From Cupriavidus sp. EM10 (GTDB lineage Bacteria; Pseudomonadota; Gammaproteobacteria; Burkholderiales; Burkholderiaceae): a stretch of DNA of 64,000 nt. Location: the NCBI RefSeq assembly GCF_018729255.1, contig NZ_CP076062.1, forward strand, positions 186,001 through 250,000, given 5' to 3'. Position 1 is the first letter of the stretch; each line of letters opens with the position of its first letter. A program made the translations under genes and the position numbers. The notes under the pieces were generated by a model. That model saw only the letters and a program-made list of their open reading frames with translations. It ran no database searches and was not told the DNA's origin. Shown here piece by piece: positions 17,281 through 24,518 of the stretch.

Positions 17281-18276
17281 TTAGATGACAAGCTCGACGG
17301 CTTCTCGATATTTGCCAAGATTTGGAGGAGCGTCCGGCACGGCGATCGACCTCGGAGGATGGATCTGCAGTGGCGTGGTATCCACGTCAGCGAGATTGAA
17401 GTCCTTTGCAACGGTGATTCGGAAGGACTCCTTACCCTTGCCGCGGTACGAATCCACGACCGTATCGGTCACAACAACGCCTTTGTCAGCAAGCAATTTT
17501 GTGTAGTCCACTTCGCCCTTCTTGCTGGTTCTGGATAGAAGCACGCCACAGCCTTCTCTCAGCTTTGCACCAGGTGGCAACAATGCGATAAGTGCTTCCC
17601 GGGCCAACTGCTCGCGTTCCTCCAACTCGTCTTTCTCACGCTTGATGAGAAGGTAGTGAGTCGCTGCTGCAGCCCACTCGTCGGACTCCCATATCCCAGA
17701 TTGCACTCGCTCCCAGAAAGCTATCTCTGCTGCGACAATCTGGTCAATCCGCGCCTGATCACGGTGTACTCGCAACAAGACTCCGTCCTGGCCGTCAAAG
17801 GAGTAGTAGTTCCCGTAATCGGCCTCTGCAACGAAGATCTGTTGCTGGACTTGGTCGACGTACTCGTCAGGGACGAGGCCGCTAAGGGCCAATTTGTGGG
17901 CACGTTCACCCGGACACTTGACCTCGAGCGGCTCGCCCGAGAACAAGTCGAATCCGTCGAATGAAGCCCGAATGAACGGGTGGACGGCACTCTCGGCGAC
18001 GAGGGGAGTGACTGTGGTGCTTGTCAGCTTCTCGTACTGCGCCCGCGCAAGAGGTTCAAGGAGCTTGCCCCGCTCGCGGATCTTCTGAAGGATAGGATTA
18101 CGTTTCGGGTCCGTACCCTTACCCGTCTTATGCTTGAACAGCTCATAAGCGCGGGTGTAGAGCGACTTTCCCATGATGATTGGGGCATCTGATGCTCCGA
18201 TGCCCTTGAGGCGCCAAGCAAGCCATTCAGGTGAGCCCTGAATAGTTGCCGGCCCTGACAGGACTTGCATTGCCAT
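17281..18276 (-). CDS. YqaJ-family viral-type recombination exonuclease
   Basis: A 331-residue protein of the YqaJ/lambda-exonuclease fold. The N-terminal signature is GSPEWLAWRLKGIGASDAPI, and the nuclease core has ASFDGF, then LEVKCPG with the conserved Glu and Lys (E-x-K). Such enzymes resect double-stranded ends to give 3' tails for a single-strand annealing protein. No annealing partner (Bet, RecT or Erf) is recognised nearby. The start is the ATG at 18276 with GAGGAGA upstream; an earlier in-frame start at 18303 is less likely. Single-gene unit with terminator. Confidence 0.85.
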   Translation of the reverse strand: MAMQVLSGPATIQGSPEWLAWRLKGIGASDAPIIMGKSLYTRAYELFKHKTGKGTDPKRNPILQKIRERGKLLEPLARAQYEKLTSTTVTPLVAESAVHPFIRASFDGFDLFSGEPLEVKCPGERAHKLALSGLVPDEYVDQVQQQIFVAEADYGNYYSFDGQDGVLLRVHRDQARIDQIVAAEIAFWERVQSGIWESDEWAAAATHYLLIKREKDELEEREQLAREALIALLPPGAKLREGCGVLLSRTSKKGEVDYTKLLADKGVVVTDTVVDSYRGKGKESFRITVAKDFNLADVDTTPLQIHPPRSIAVPDAPPNLGKYREAVELVI

Positions 18277-18349
18277 GGAGATCTCCTCGGGTTGCCATGC
18301 CATAGCACGGCGTTTTCGCTTGACCCTAGGAGATGAAGAACGCGTGCAG

Positions 18350-18824
18350 CTAAGCCGGGCTCGTCGGCCAACAGATGGCTGCGTCAGGCCAGCCTAGACA
18401 GCCGGTGAAGATGTGTGAGGCATCGACACGGCGTAGCGACCGGAGCTCATCGGCGATGAAAACGCGCGCCAGCGTGATCCAAGGAAAGCCGCTTCCAATG
18501 CAGGGCGATAGAAGGAGATATAGGGGAAGCTTCCGTCCAGCAGTCAACGGAAGTATCTAGGTGGCTTCGAGGGCGGGAAACCGCGTAGGCGGCGCCATGC
18601 ACAAGCTCGAAACCTACTGGTCCTTGACGGTACCGGACCGAGAATTCTCCAACACCGGCGGACACTGCGGACCCTCGACTATTCTCAACGGCTGTCAACC
18701 GAAAGACCAGCCAATCATCAAACTTCCAGTCAAGGCCGGCCGTTACCTCCGCATGCCATTGGGCGGCTCGGTGAACTGGCGGCACAATCGTGTCGACGTC
18801 AAGAGGCTCAAGTTCTGACAGCAT
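18350..18824 (-). CDS. Hypothetical protein, two frameshifts
   Basis: The ATG at 18824 starts MLSELEPLDVDTIVPPVHRA and reads well to about 18590. The frame then passes to LLDGSFPYISFYRPALEAAF and again to PWITLARVFIADELRSLRRV, ending at a TAG at 18350. Two single-base additions, near 18550 and near 18488, would give one protein of about 158 residues. As written, the first frame ends at 18447. The composition is mixed with aromatic segments; no family recognised. Confidence 0.45.
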
Positions 18825-18881
18825 GCGCACATTCTATGCCATCGACGCAGATGACATGGATGGAGAACGTGTTTCAAAATG

Positions 18882-18913
18882 AAAAAAGCCCTCCGTTACG
18901 AATAACGAAGGAC
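18882..18913 (-). terminator. Terminator, minus strand
   Basis: CCTTCGTTA and TAACGGAGG form a hairpin followed by GCTTTTTTC on the minus strand, after the 18946-19380 gene. Confidence 0.75.
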
Positions 18914-18945
18914 CTGTCTTACTAATGTGGGCTTGCGGGCGGTGC

Positions 18946-19380
18946 TTACTCCCTTTGGAACAGCCCAGGCAGGATGCCAACACCGACACCCGAACGCAGT
19001 CTCTCACAGTCTTGGCACCAGAAGGACTTCTGAGTACCCAGCAACGTTGTGGTCAGCGGGTTCAGCCCAAGCACGAATGCGTCCTTACGGCTTGGCACCA
19101 AGATCATGAATTCGTGCCCCTGGCTATCCCAACTCTTCCAGGTGACGTCGAACGTTCCGACGGACCCTGCCCACTGGCTGCTTGGGTCCTTCGTGACCTC
19201 GAGAGTTCCGGTTCCTTCCTTGGCATCACCACCGAAATTGTTGAGGGAGAGTTTCGCCGTGACACCGACAGAACTTCCCCCAAACATCTTCGTCGCGGTG
19301 TACACCGCAGGCTTGTCCGAGCACGCAGAGACCCCAATGGCTCCAATGGCCACCAGCAGGGCGAGGAAGAGCTTTCTCAT
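18946..19380 (-). CDS. Predicted lipoprotein
   Basis: A 144-residue protein with a classic lipoprotein signal: MRKLFLALLVAIGAIGVSAC, lipobox GVSAC with Cys at residue 20. It should be processed by signal peptidase II and anchored in a membrane. GGAG precedes the ATG at 19380. The mature part is beta-rich with late Cys residues (FWCQDCERLRSG). A CTGTG..CATT element lies 57-72 bases upstream. Function unknown. Confidence 0.75.
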   Translation of the reverse strand: MRKLFLALLVAIGAIGVSACSDKPAVYTATKMFGGSSVGVTAKLSLNNFGGDAKEGTGTLEVTKDPSSQWAGSVGTFDVTWKSWDSQGHEFMILVPSRKDAFVLGLNPLTTTLLGTQKSFWCQDCERLRSGVGVGILPGLFQRE

Positions 19381-19436
19381 GTACTTTTTCTCCGATAGGT
19401 TGGTTGGACGCAAGTTCATCGTCATGTCCTTGCGCG

Positions 19437-19452
19437 GAAGGAATGACTCACA
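19437..19452 (-). promoter_or_regulatory. CTGTGNNNCATYYCTC-type element
   Basis: TGTGAGTCATTCCTTC on the minus strand, preceded by CC, upstream of the lipoprotein gene. A looser copy on the plus strand (GGTTGTCGGGCATCTC, near 19483) precedes the 19554 gene. Confidence 0.5.
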
Positions 19453-19553
19453 GGAAGCCATAACTGGCGTCACGTATATGCGGTTGTCGGGCATCTCAGA
19501 GGGTCCTGCTATGCCGAATCGTCGGCCCAACCTTTATTAACGGAGAGATACCC

Positions 19554-20225
19554 ATGACGCTTTACTCGAAACCATGTTCGATTCACAACCAGCTCCGGAC
19601 TGGGGCTCATATGCTGAGTGGTGACGTACGCGCCTTCGTGGAGAGTCAGGCGTTCACTGATGGCTTAGTCACCGCTGAGAAGTACGATGTTGAGAAGGCC
19701 CGAATGACCATCGCCATGCTGAAATGCGTCGCCCTGGACCCCCTGCGCGGAGCAGATCGCCATGCGTTCATCACACAGGGGGAGGGAAAGCTTCGCTGCA
19801 ACCTCGCGTTTGACCGCCTGGCAAACTTTGTGGGTTTGTTCGAGATCGATTTGGCGGCTCCGCTCGCCAAAGCACTGGTCGATGCCGTCGAACAGAACCT
19901 GCGCGGCCGAATGTTCAAAGCGGCGCAAGCTAGTCGGCGTATTGAGCGTAGGTCAGTAGCCATGCTGGCAAAGGCGGCCAGGAGGGGGAATGCCGCTTAT
20001 CGGGCCTCGCTTGACGCCGCCATGCCAAAAGGAGTGCTTCGCTGGAGCCCTACGCCAGAGGACTACTTCCGCGCCAACGCAGCGTTTGATCGAGCGTACG
20101 GTAATGCCAGGGAGAACATCGAGCGCCGACTTAGCGCTCTGGGCCGAGTGGCTTCGCCGGGATTCACCGGCGGTTACACTGAAGCCGTCGCTGGATTCCT
20201 GCACAGTTACCTTTCGAGCAACTAG
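19554..20225 (+). CDS. Hypothetical protein
   Basis: A 223-residue soluble helical protein starting MTLYSKPCSIHNQLRTGAHM, with CGGAGAGA before the ATG. It contains a basic central helix (QASRRIERRSVAMLAKAARR) that could bind nucleic acid, but no defined motif. Divergent from the 18946-19380 lipoprotein gene and closed by a bidirectional terminator. Function unknown. Confidence 0.7.
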   Translation: MTLYSKPCSIHNQLRTGAHMLSGDVRAFVESQAFTDGLVTAEKYDVEKARMTIAMLKCVALDPLRGADRHAFITQGEGKLRCNLAFDRLANFVGLFEIDLAAPLAKALVDAVEQNLRGRMFKAAQASRRIERRSVAMLAKAARRGNAAYRASLDAAMPKGVLRWSPTPEDYFRANAAFDRAYGNARENIERRLSALGRVASPGFTGGYTEAVAGFLHSYLSSN

Positions 20226-20248
20226 GCGTTTGCAGTCCATAAACAAGA

Positions 20249-20283
20249 AGGGCCCGCTTGTGTTACAAGCGGGCCTTCTTCTT
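20249..20283. terminator. Bidirectional terminator
   Basis: AAGGGCCCGCTTGT pairs with ACAAGCGGGCCTT, followed by CTTCTTT on the plus strand and preceded by AGAA. It serves the convergent genes at 19554 and 20300. Confidence 0.85.
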
Positions 20284-20299
20284 TGTCGGTTATCCTGGC

Positions 20300-20974
20300 C
20301 TACTGCGCAATCTTGAGATTGATAGCGCGGCTGAGTCCTTCGCTGGCGTTCACCAGCCGCAGATCGTCGAGCGTCAGTTCAGGATTGTAGGAAGCCGCCA
20401 CGGAAGTCGCGCAACTGCGGCCCACCCGGCAAACCTCATACTCCACGACGAGCACGGGCTTCTTTACGGCCGCCGCGGAGTCTGCTGTCGCAGGATCGGT
20501 AGTCGCTGGATTCTGGCTAGTGAGGTCCTTATTCACGTGGTCCAGATTCACCAGCACATCGTTGGCCATATAGCTTGGGTCGGAACAAGTGCCAAAAGCC
20601 AGGCAAAGTCCAATTGAGGCTGCGATTCCAACCCCTGTGCTCAGGCTGACTTTACCGTCTTTGCCTTGTGGTGTGTACTTGTCTGCCTCGCCGGCGTAAA
20701 GCTCGCGCACGGAGTAGCGGATGCCTGGGTCGTCGTTGGAGACGTTGTACCCAGCCGCGGCAATCTTCTGGCTTAGCTTTTCAGCTACTGCCTCTTGTCC
20801 CTCTGGAGCAGTGACCCCAACCTTGCCCGAAAAGGAGCCGAGATTGGTATTCACATGCGCAGCGATAACTCGATAGTCGTCAGTCGCAACAATTGACGGC
20901 TTTGCTGCGAATGCAGGGGAACTGCAGGCCGTGATCAGGACCGCGATGGCGGCGAAAACTCCTCGAAAGTTCAT
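20300..20974 (-). CDS. Predicted lipoprotein
   Basis: A 224-residue protein with the signal MNFRGVFAAIAVLITACSSP; lipobox ITAC with Cys at 17. GGAGGG lies before the ATG at 20974. The mature part has SIVATDDYRVIAAHVNTNLG and a hydrophobic GIAASIGLCLAFG segment. A 13-bp operator-like element lies at 20986-20998, just upstream of the ribosome site, so the gene is probably part of that regulon. Function unknown. Confidence 0.72.
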   Translation of the reverse strand: MNFRGVFAAIAVLITACSSPAFAAKPSIVATDDYRVIAAHVNTNLGSFSGKVGVTAPEGQEAVAEKLSQKIAAAGYNVSNDDPGIRYSVRELYAGEADKYTPQGKDGKVSLSTGVGIAASIGLCLAFGTCSDPSYMANDVLVNLDHVNKDLTSQNPATTDPATADSAAAVKKPVLVVEYEVCRVGRSCATSVAASYNPELTLDDLRLVNASEGLSRAINLKIAQ

Positions 20975-20985
20975 GTGACCCTCCT

Positions 20986-20998
20986 AGTAACACGTATG
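20986..20998. promoter_or_regulatory. 13-bp operator-like element
   Basis: AGTAACACGTATG. On the minus strand it follows a TAATAT box and comes 12 bases before the start codon of the lipoprotein gene, so a bound protein would cover the transcription start region. Confidence 0.65.
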
Positions 20999-21091
20999 TA
21001 TATTATTGCTGGGGTTGATTGTATATGGATTGTCAAGTTTTGGGGAAGTTACCCCGGGATGTGTGATACGACTGCGCTGTGTGAGAGCTCA

Positions 21092-21194
21092 TAAAAAAAC
21101 TGGGCTCGCGTATCACGTGAGCCCAGTCTTGAGAACATCGAACGCCGTAGCATTCGACCAAAGGGTGCCGAGGCACCGTTTCAAGACTGGGCCC
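21092..21194 (-). ncRNA. Candidate structured RNA ending in a terminator
   Basis: Read on the minus strand, GGGCCCAGTCTTGA (21194-21181) pairs with TCAAGACTGGGCTC (21132-21119) in a 14-bp stem. Inside are two hairpins: GGTGC/GCACC (21177-21164) and CGAATGC/GCGTTCG (21156-21139). The 3' arm can instead pair with GAGCCCAGT (21107-21099), which is followed by seven T residues, so three-way junction and terminator are mutually exclusive. No credible protein gene covers this stretch. It could be a small RNA or an attenuator. Promoter not identified. Confidence 0.5.
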
Positions 21195-21862
21195 ATAGCT
21201 TTACCTGATTGGATTCGTCGACAGCAGTACGACGTTTCTAGGCTAGGTGTGCCTTTGCGACTCCCCACCAGTATGCACATGGCCGCTGTGTGATGGACTT
21301 TGCGTCCGGGGATAGTCATTGGCGCTTGCTCCCGTAGGGGGAGCACTTGAGGGTTTGTATCTCTACGACCCATTCCTCCGTTGGTTCCTTGCGGAATCAC
21401 GTGTTGTCCAACGCTCGGGAGACACCCGGCGTGCGACAGTTGTCGGTTCTCAGCGAATCCAGTGACCGAAGTCACGTTCATCTAAGACATCGGCGTGCAT
21501 AGCCGTCGTCGAGCACACAAAACAATCACGTGGGAGGCGTTGGGGAAAGATACGCTCAAGCGGTGATGGGGCATTGCGCTGGCCCGTCACCCTAGATGAC
21601 TACAAGGGAGGCGTCGCTACCTCGGATCAGCCTGGTGTCTCCAGTTCCTGCATCCGTTGAACCTTGCCCTTGGTGATGTGCAACATCCGCGCATACAGGG
21701 ACTGGGCGGGTATGCCGTGTGACCTCTCCTCCTCCTCCCTTTCCTTCCTGTGCTGCAGCCTGCCTGTTCCTATCTTGCTGGGAGGGTGAGACCAGACCCG
21801 ATGGGGAAGGGTGTCCGCGCCCGACCACCCACCGAAGCCGACCGGGGACAGTTGCTAATTCA
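21195..21862. other. Gene-poor stretch
   Basis: No frame here has a convincing start and codon pattern. On the minus strand it holds more small stable hairpins, for example GTGAC-TTCG-GTCAC (21475-21462) and a GCTCCC/GGGAGC hairpin near 21327-21345. It may extend the structured RNA at 21092-21194. An open stretch on the minus strand between 21630 and 21850 lacks a usable start codon. Confidence 0.5.
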
Positions 21863-21877
21863 TGTGACTCATCTCTC
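21863..21877 (+). promoter_or_regulatory. CTGTGNNNCATYYCTC-type element
   Basis: TGTGACTCATCTCTC, 44-58 bases before the 21921 start, followed by a GCGGC/GCCGC hairpin and AGGAG. Confidence 0.55.
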
Positions 21878-21920
21878 CAGAGTCAAACAACAGCGGCGCT
21901 GCCGCCCCTAGGAGCTTTGG

Positions 21921-22190
21921 ATGGACACTAACGAAACTCACTCTGGCGAAACGCGAATCGAGCGCATCACTGGCGGCCACAATCGCGTTCTCGTGCTGCA
22001 TACCAAGGACTCGGAAACCACCATTGTCATTCCGCCTGGTGTCAACGAGCACGATTGGATGGGACTGGAAGCCGAGCGGAACAGGCGAGAGGCGGCAAGT
22101 CTCTTCGATCGAGCACAGCAGCTGGCGGCTCGTGCTAAGCGGCTGGATTTGGCCGCCGGCTTGTGCAAGCCGTCAAATCCGTCGAACTGA
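21921..22190 (+). CDS. Hypothetical protein
   Basis: An 89-residue soluble protein starting MDTNETHSGETRIERITGGH, with AGGAGC before the ATG. A beta-strand part (RVLVLHTKDSETTIVIPPG) is followed by an Arg- and Ala-rich helix. It is a single-gene unit closed by the terminator at 22233. No family recognised. Confidence 0.68.
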   Translation: MDTNETHSGETRIERITGGHNRVLVLHTKDSETTIVIPPGVNEHDWMGLEAERNRREAASLFDRAQQLAARAKRLDLAAGLCKPSNPSN

Positions 22191-22232
22191 ATGGGGATCG
22201 CCTCGGCGATCGCTTCTCCTGTAACCGTGGTG

Positions 22233-22275
22233 CCCACCGAGTACCCTCTCACGAGGTACCGGTGGGTTTTCTTTT
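22233..22275 (+). terminator. Rho-independent terminator
   Basis: CCCACCGAGTACC pairs with GGTACCGGTGGG, followed by TTTTCTTTTC. Confidence 0.88.
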
Positions 22276-22282
22276 CAGGGAC

Positions 22283-22516
22283 TCAAATGGCTACCAACTG
22301 CATGAACTCGCCTCCCGCTCCGGCGCCGCGGCATTGGCCACAATGCCTACGGCCGCGATGGAGACTCGCTCGGTATTGTTCCAGGCCAGGCAGCTTACGA
22401 AAGGCCTCGTCTGAGAAGCGAGCCGATTTGAGGTTGGCAGCAAATGCAGCTGCCTTGCTCGGGTTCTTGAAAACGCTGTCAGCGCCGCAGACATAGTTGG
22501 TGAGGGTTTCAGCCAT
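22283..22516 (-). CDS. Hypothetical protein, C-terminus uncertain
   Basis: The ATG at 22516 has AGGAGAG upstream and opens MAETLTNYVCGADSVFKNPS. The N-terminal 50 residues look coding. After about 22367 the neighbouring frame (VSIAAVGIVANAAAPEREAS) looks more protein-like than the written one, so an indel is possible. Its leader is almost identical to that of the 23295 gene (see the direct repeats). Function unknown. Confidence 0.55.
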   Translation of the reverse strand: MAETLTNYVCGADSVFKNPSKAAAFAANLKSARFSDEAFRKLPGLEQYRASLHRGRRHCGQCRGAGAGGEFMQLVAI

Positions 22517-22547
22517 GGATCTCTCCTATTGAAGGTTGGACTTGCAA

Positions 22548-22563
22548 GAGGCAATGAGACACA
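22548..22563 (-). promoter_or_regulatory. CTGTGNNNCATYYCTC-type element
   Basis: TGTGTCTCATTGCCTC on the minus strand, 32-47 bases before the 22516 start. Confidence 0.5.
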
Positions 22564-22592
22564 GGCGAGACTAAGCGGGGGCGGAAAGGAAA

Positions 22593-22623
22593 ACGCCCCT
22601 CACTGGCTTACCAGGAGGGGCGT
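22593..22623 (-). terminator. Rho-independent terminator, minus strand
   Basis: ACGCCCCTC pairs with GAGGGGCGT, followed by TTTCC, after the 22647-22868 gene. Confidence 0.8.
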
Positions 22624-22646
22624 GAGGGAGTTAGGAAGTAGTGCGA

Positions 22647-22868
22647 TCAGGCGGCGATTACGCTGCGGATGTATTCCGGCCGACCCTCGATCCACACGTT
22701 CGGCGTGGCGCCAGTGTCGAAGGCGGTCGCGGTGCCATCCTCACCGAACGTGTCTACGAACAGTGCGGCACATGCGGTTTCGGCCCGTTCCTTGGTTGTA
22801 TCGAATATCGATGTGATGACGGCCTTGGTTTCGCCAATTACCGCAACCAGGTAGCTTTCCTTGGCCAT
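22647..22868 (-). CDS. Hypothetical protein
   Basis: A 73-residue protein from the ATG at 22868 (MAKESYLVAVIGETKAVITS), alpha/beta in character. The start overlaps the stop of the Cys-rich upstream gene in a TGATG junction, and AAGGAG lies at the right distance. Last gene of a four-gene minus-strand operon (23524 to 22647) that ends at the terminator 22593-22623. Function unknown. Confidence 0.68.
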   Translation of the reverse strand: MAKESYLVAVIGETKAVITSIFDTTKERAETACAALFVDTFGEDGTATAFDTGATPNVWIEGRPEYIRSVIAA

Positions 22869-23047
22869 CATTCATCTCCTTGCGCGTTGGCGAGACGGTC
22901 GACGCAGAGCTGCTCGAAAGCGGGGCAGTTCTCAACTTCATCGGCGTCTTCGGTTGGCCAGTTCTTTGAGCACTGGCTCAGCTCTCCAGGCCTGTACGTG
23001 CAGTGCGCGCAGGTCGCGCACAGATCATCATCGGAAATTGAGCGCAC
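22868..23047 (-). CDS. Small Cys-rich protein
   Basis: A 59-residue protein from a GTG at 23047, with AAGGAGA upstream. It holds a CATCAHC cluster and three further Cys residues (SQCSKNW, ENCPAF, QLCVDR), a pattern that could bind zinc or an iron-sulfur cluster. The stop overlaps the next start (TGATG). Short length hides it from ordinary gene calling, but the operon position and the ribosome site support it. Function unknown. Confidence 0.65.
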   Translation of the reverse strand: MRSISDDDLCATCAHCTYRPGELSQCSKNWPTEDADEVENCPAFEQLCVDRLANAQGDE

Positions 23048-23079
23048 TTTTCTCGTCTCCTTGCGTGGTGTTCCGTGGT

Positions 23080-23298
23080 TCAGTGGCCGCCGAGTAGAGC
23101 GGGTTTGGGTTCGGCAGTGAGGCTAGCCTTGTATTGACGAGCAAGCTTGAAGCTGTACGACGCGTTCGCCCGTGTCCTGTCCGCCAGCCAGGTTCCGGCC
23201 AGTTGGCCGCGCTTCCGGTGGATGCGAGCCCAGCGGGCGAGATATCGAGCGTCACGTACGAGCCACTCAATAGCCTCGCGGATTTCAGCCTGAGTCAT
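23080..23298 (-). CDS. Hypothetical basic protein
   Basis: A 72-residue Arg- and Trp-rich helical protein starting MTQAEIREAIEWLVRDARYL. The ATG at 23298 overlaps the stop of the upstream gene (ATGA) and has AGGGA in the right place; an ATG two codons earlier is less suitable. Basic residues suggest nucleic-acid or membrane-surface contact, but no family is recognised. Confidence 0.65.
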   Translation of the reverse strand: MTQAEIREAIEWLVRDARYLARWARIHRKRGQLAGTWLADRTRANASYSFKLARQYKASLTAEPKPALLGGH

Positions 23299-23524
23299 GG
23301 CCATTCCCTTGCTTGGTGACCCGGCTCAGACTTGCCCAGGTTGATGAGCGCCGCGCGAAGCTCGTTGTGGTCCATGCGGTTGATAGCTACCTGTGCCTCG
23401 ATCTTCTGCTCCAGCGGCAAGAGCGGGTAGATGTTCGCCTTCAGAACCTTGCGCGCCGTCTCGCAAAACTTGACGGCGTCCAGGCCTGCTTGGTTCGAAC
23501 TGTGTTGGATGGGATTTGTGGCAT
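23295..23524 (-). CDS. Hypothetical protein, start region frameshifted
   Basis: The frame reads ATNPIQHSSNQAGLDAVKFC onwards for about 75 residues. The ATG at 23524 with AGGAGAG lies one base out of frame. The sister leader at 22516 reads ATGGC, so the missing base is probably a G after the ATG, giving MATNPIQHSSN. First gene of a four-gene operon. Function unknown. Confidence 0.58.
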
Positions 23525-23555
23525 GGATCTCTCCTCTTGAAGGTTTAACTTGCAA

Positions 23556-23571
23556 GAGGCAATGAGACACA
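23556..23571 (-). promoter_or_regulatory. CTGTGNNNCATYYCTC-type element
   Basis: TGTGTCTCATTGCCTC on the minus strand, 32-47 bases before the 23524 start. Identical to the copy at 22548-22563. Confidence 0.5.
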
Positions 23572-23597
23572 GGCGGGACTAAGCGTAGACGGGAAGG

Positions 23598-23627
23598 AAA
23601 ACCCCCTCACTGGCTGGCCAGGAGAGG
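23598..23627 (-). terminator. Terminator, minus strand
   Basis: ACCCCTCT and AGTGAGGGGGT form an imperfect hairpin followed by TTTTCC, after the 23635-24024 gene. Confidence 0.65.
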
Positions 23628-23634
23628 GGTGGGG

Positions 23635-24024
23635 CTAGTTGGCTGGTACGATCCGGAGCGTGAAGGTATCCGGAAGCTTTCGCCCGAGGATGACGGAGGC
23701 GCACTGTCGGAATCGCTCCGACCAGGCCCCGGTTGTTCGGCGCCCGCTAGGTGCGCAGATCTTCCAGGCAGTTTCAATCTGGTCGTGCTGTTCCTGAGTG
23801 ACTTCGATGATCGAAGCGATTTCCTTCTCAATCCACGCGTCCGCAACTTCCACAGCGCGGCAGCGCGATGATTCGGTTCCCGCAGCGACCCAGTCGCCTC
23901 CGATTTCGCCTAGGACTTCAAACGTGCCAAGGATTCTGTTGGACGGTACGGCATGGATTACGCGAACGACGATTTCGCCCTCGACGCGCGAATACACTTC
24001 AGTTCGCTCTACTTGGTTCGGCAT
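23635..24024 (-). CDS. Hypothetical protein
   Basis: A 129-residue alpha/beta protein starting MPNQVERTEVYSRVEGEIVV, with AGGGAG before the ATG at 24024. One acidic helix (DAWIEKEIASIIEVTQEQHD) is followed by a basic C-terminus. Probably a single-gene unit, as a terminator lies directly downstream. No family recognised. Confidence 0.7.
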   Translation of the reverse strand: MPNQVERTEVYSRVEGEIVVRVIHAVPSNRILGTFEVLGEIGGDWVAAGTESSRCRAVEVADAWIEKEIASIIEVTQEQHDQIETAWKICAPSGRRTTGAWSERFRQCASVILGRKLPDTFTLRIVPAN

Positions 24025-24139
24025 CAGTTACTCCCTACGGGTTGGTTTGCAGAGGAGTAATGCGGCGCATGTGGGAATAACCGCGGTGCCGTAGTCGCGG
24101 GCAGGGGCACGCTGATGTGCAGGTGCCCGCAGGGCGGAC

Positions 24140-24409
24140 CTATCCATTGCTTCCACTGAACGGATTGGGTGCAACTCCCGGGGGTGCCACGGCAACTTGA
24201 TCTGGCAACGGCCCGGCCTCGAGCGAAGCGACAATCAGGTCGAGGTTTGCTTTCAATGCCTTTGCCATGCTGAGGCCCGCTTTGTCCCTTGTCAGGTCTA
24301 AGCTTCCATAGATGGATACGCGATCAAGGCGGTTCTCGATGGTCATCTCGCCGATGGCTACGACCTCGGACTCGTTTGCAAACGGGCTGAGCGTTTGTGA
24401 GGTGGACAT
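24140..24409 (-). CDS. Hypothetical protein
   Basis: An 89-residue protein starting MSTSQTLSPFANESEVVAIG, with AAAGGA before the ATG at 24409. Residues 20-60 form a mixed strand/helix unit and the C-terminus is Pro-rich. It begins two bases after the stop of the 35-residue gene at 24411-24518, and is the last gene of the RDD unit. Function unknown. Confidence 0.65.
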   Translation of the reverse strand: MSTSQTLSPFANESEVVAIGEMTIENRLDRVSIYGSLDLTRDKAGLSMAKALKANLDLIVASLEAGPLPDQVAVAPPGVAPNPFSGSNG

Positions 24410-24410
24410 C

Positions 24411-24518
24411 TCAGATCCTTTGTTCGGCCTTGCCGAGCTTTGGGGCGATCGCCTTTGCCTTGGCGACAACGTTGGTCCCGGGAATGAAGTCGTGCAGGAA
24501 CTGGCCGTTTGCACTCAT
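24411..24518 (-). CDS. Very small protein coupled to the RDD gene
   Basis: A 35-residue frame, MSANGQFLHDFIPGTNVVAK at the start. Its ATG overlaps the TGA of the RDD gene (TGATG), and the next gene starts right after it. The tight packing is the evidence for translation; there is no motif. Confidence 0.5.
   Translation of the reverse strand: MSANGQFLHDFIPGTNVVAKAKAIAPKLGKAEQRI

Larger units (their letters stand above)
22517..22623. repeat. Duplicated leader and terminator block, copy 1
   Basis: About 105 bases resemble 23525-23627 closely, sharing runs such as GCAAGAGGCAATGAGACACA. Read on the minus strand, each copy holds a terminator for the upstream gene, a CTGTGTCTCATTGCC promoter-like element and an AGGAGAGATCCATG ribosome site and start region. 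Confidence 0.8.
23525..23627. repeat. Duplicated leader and terminator block, copy 2
   Basis: Second copy of the block at 22517-22623, in the same orientation and about 1 kb away, upstream of the 23295 gene. Confidence 0.8.

Noticed and set aside
21113..21481. Open frame of 122 codons on the minus strand
   Set aside because: It runs through the terminator and the hairpins of the RNA candidate, has no ribosome site and an unlikely composition.
21630..21850. Open stretch on the minus strand ending MQELETPG
   Set aside because: The sequence looks partly protein-like but no start codon with a ribosome site exists after the upstream stop.
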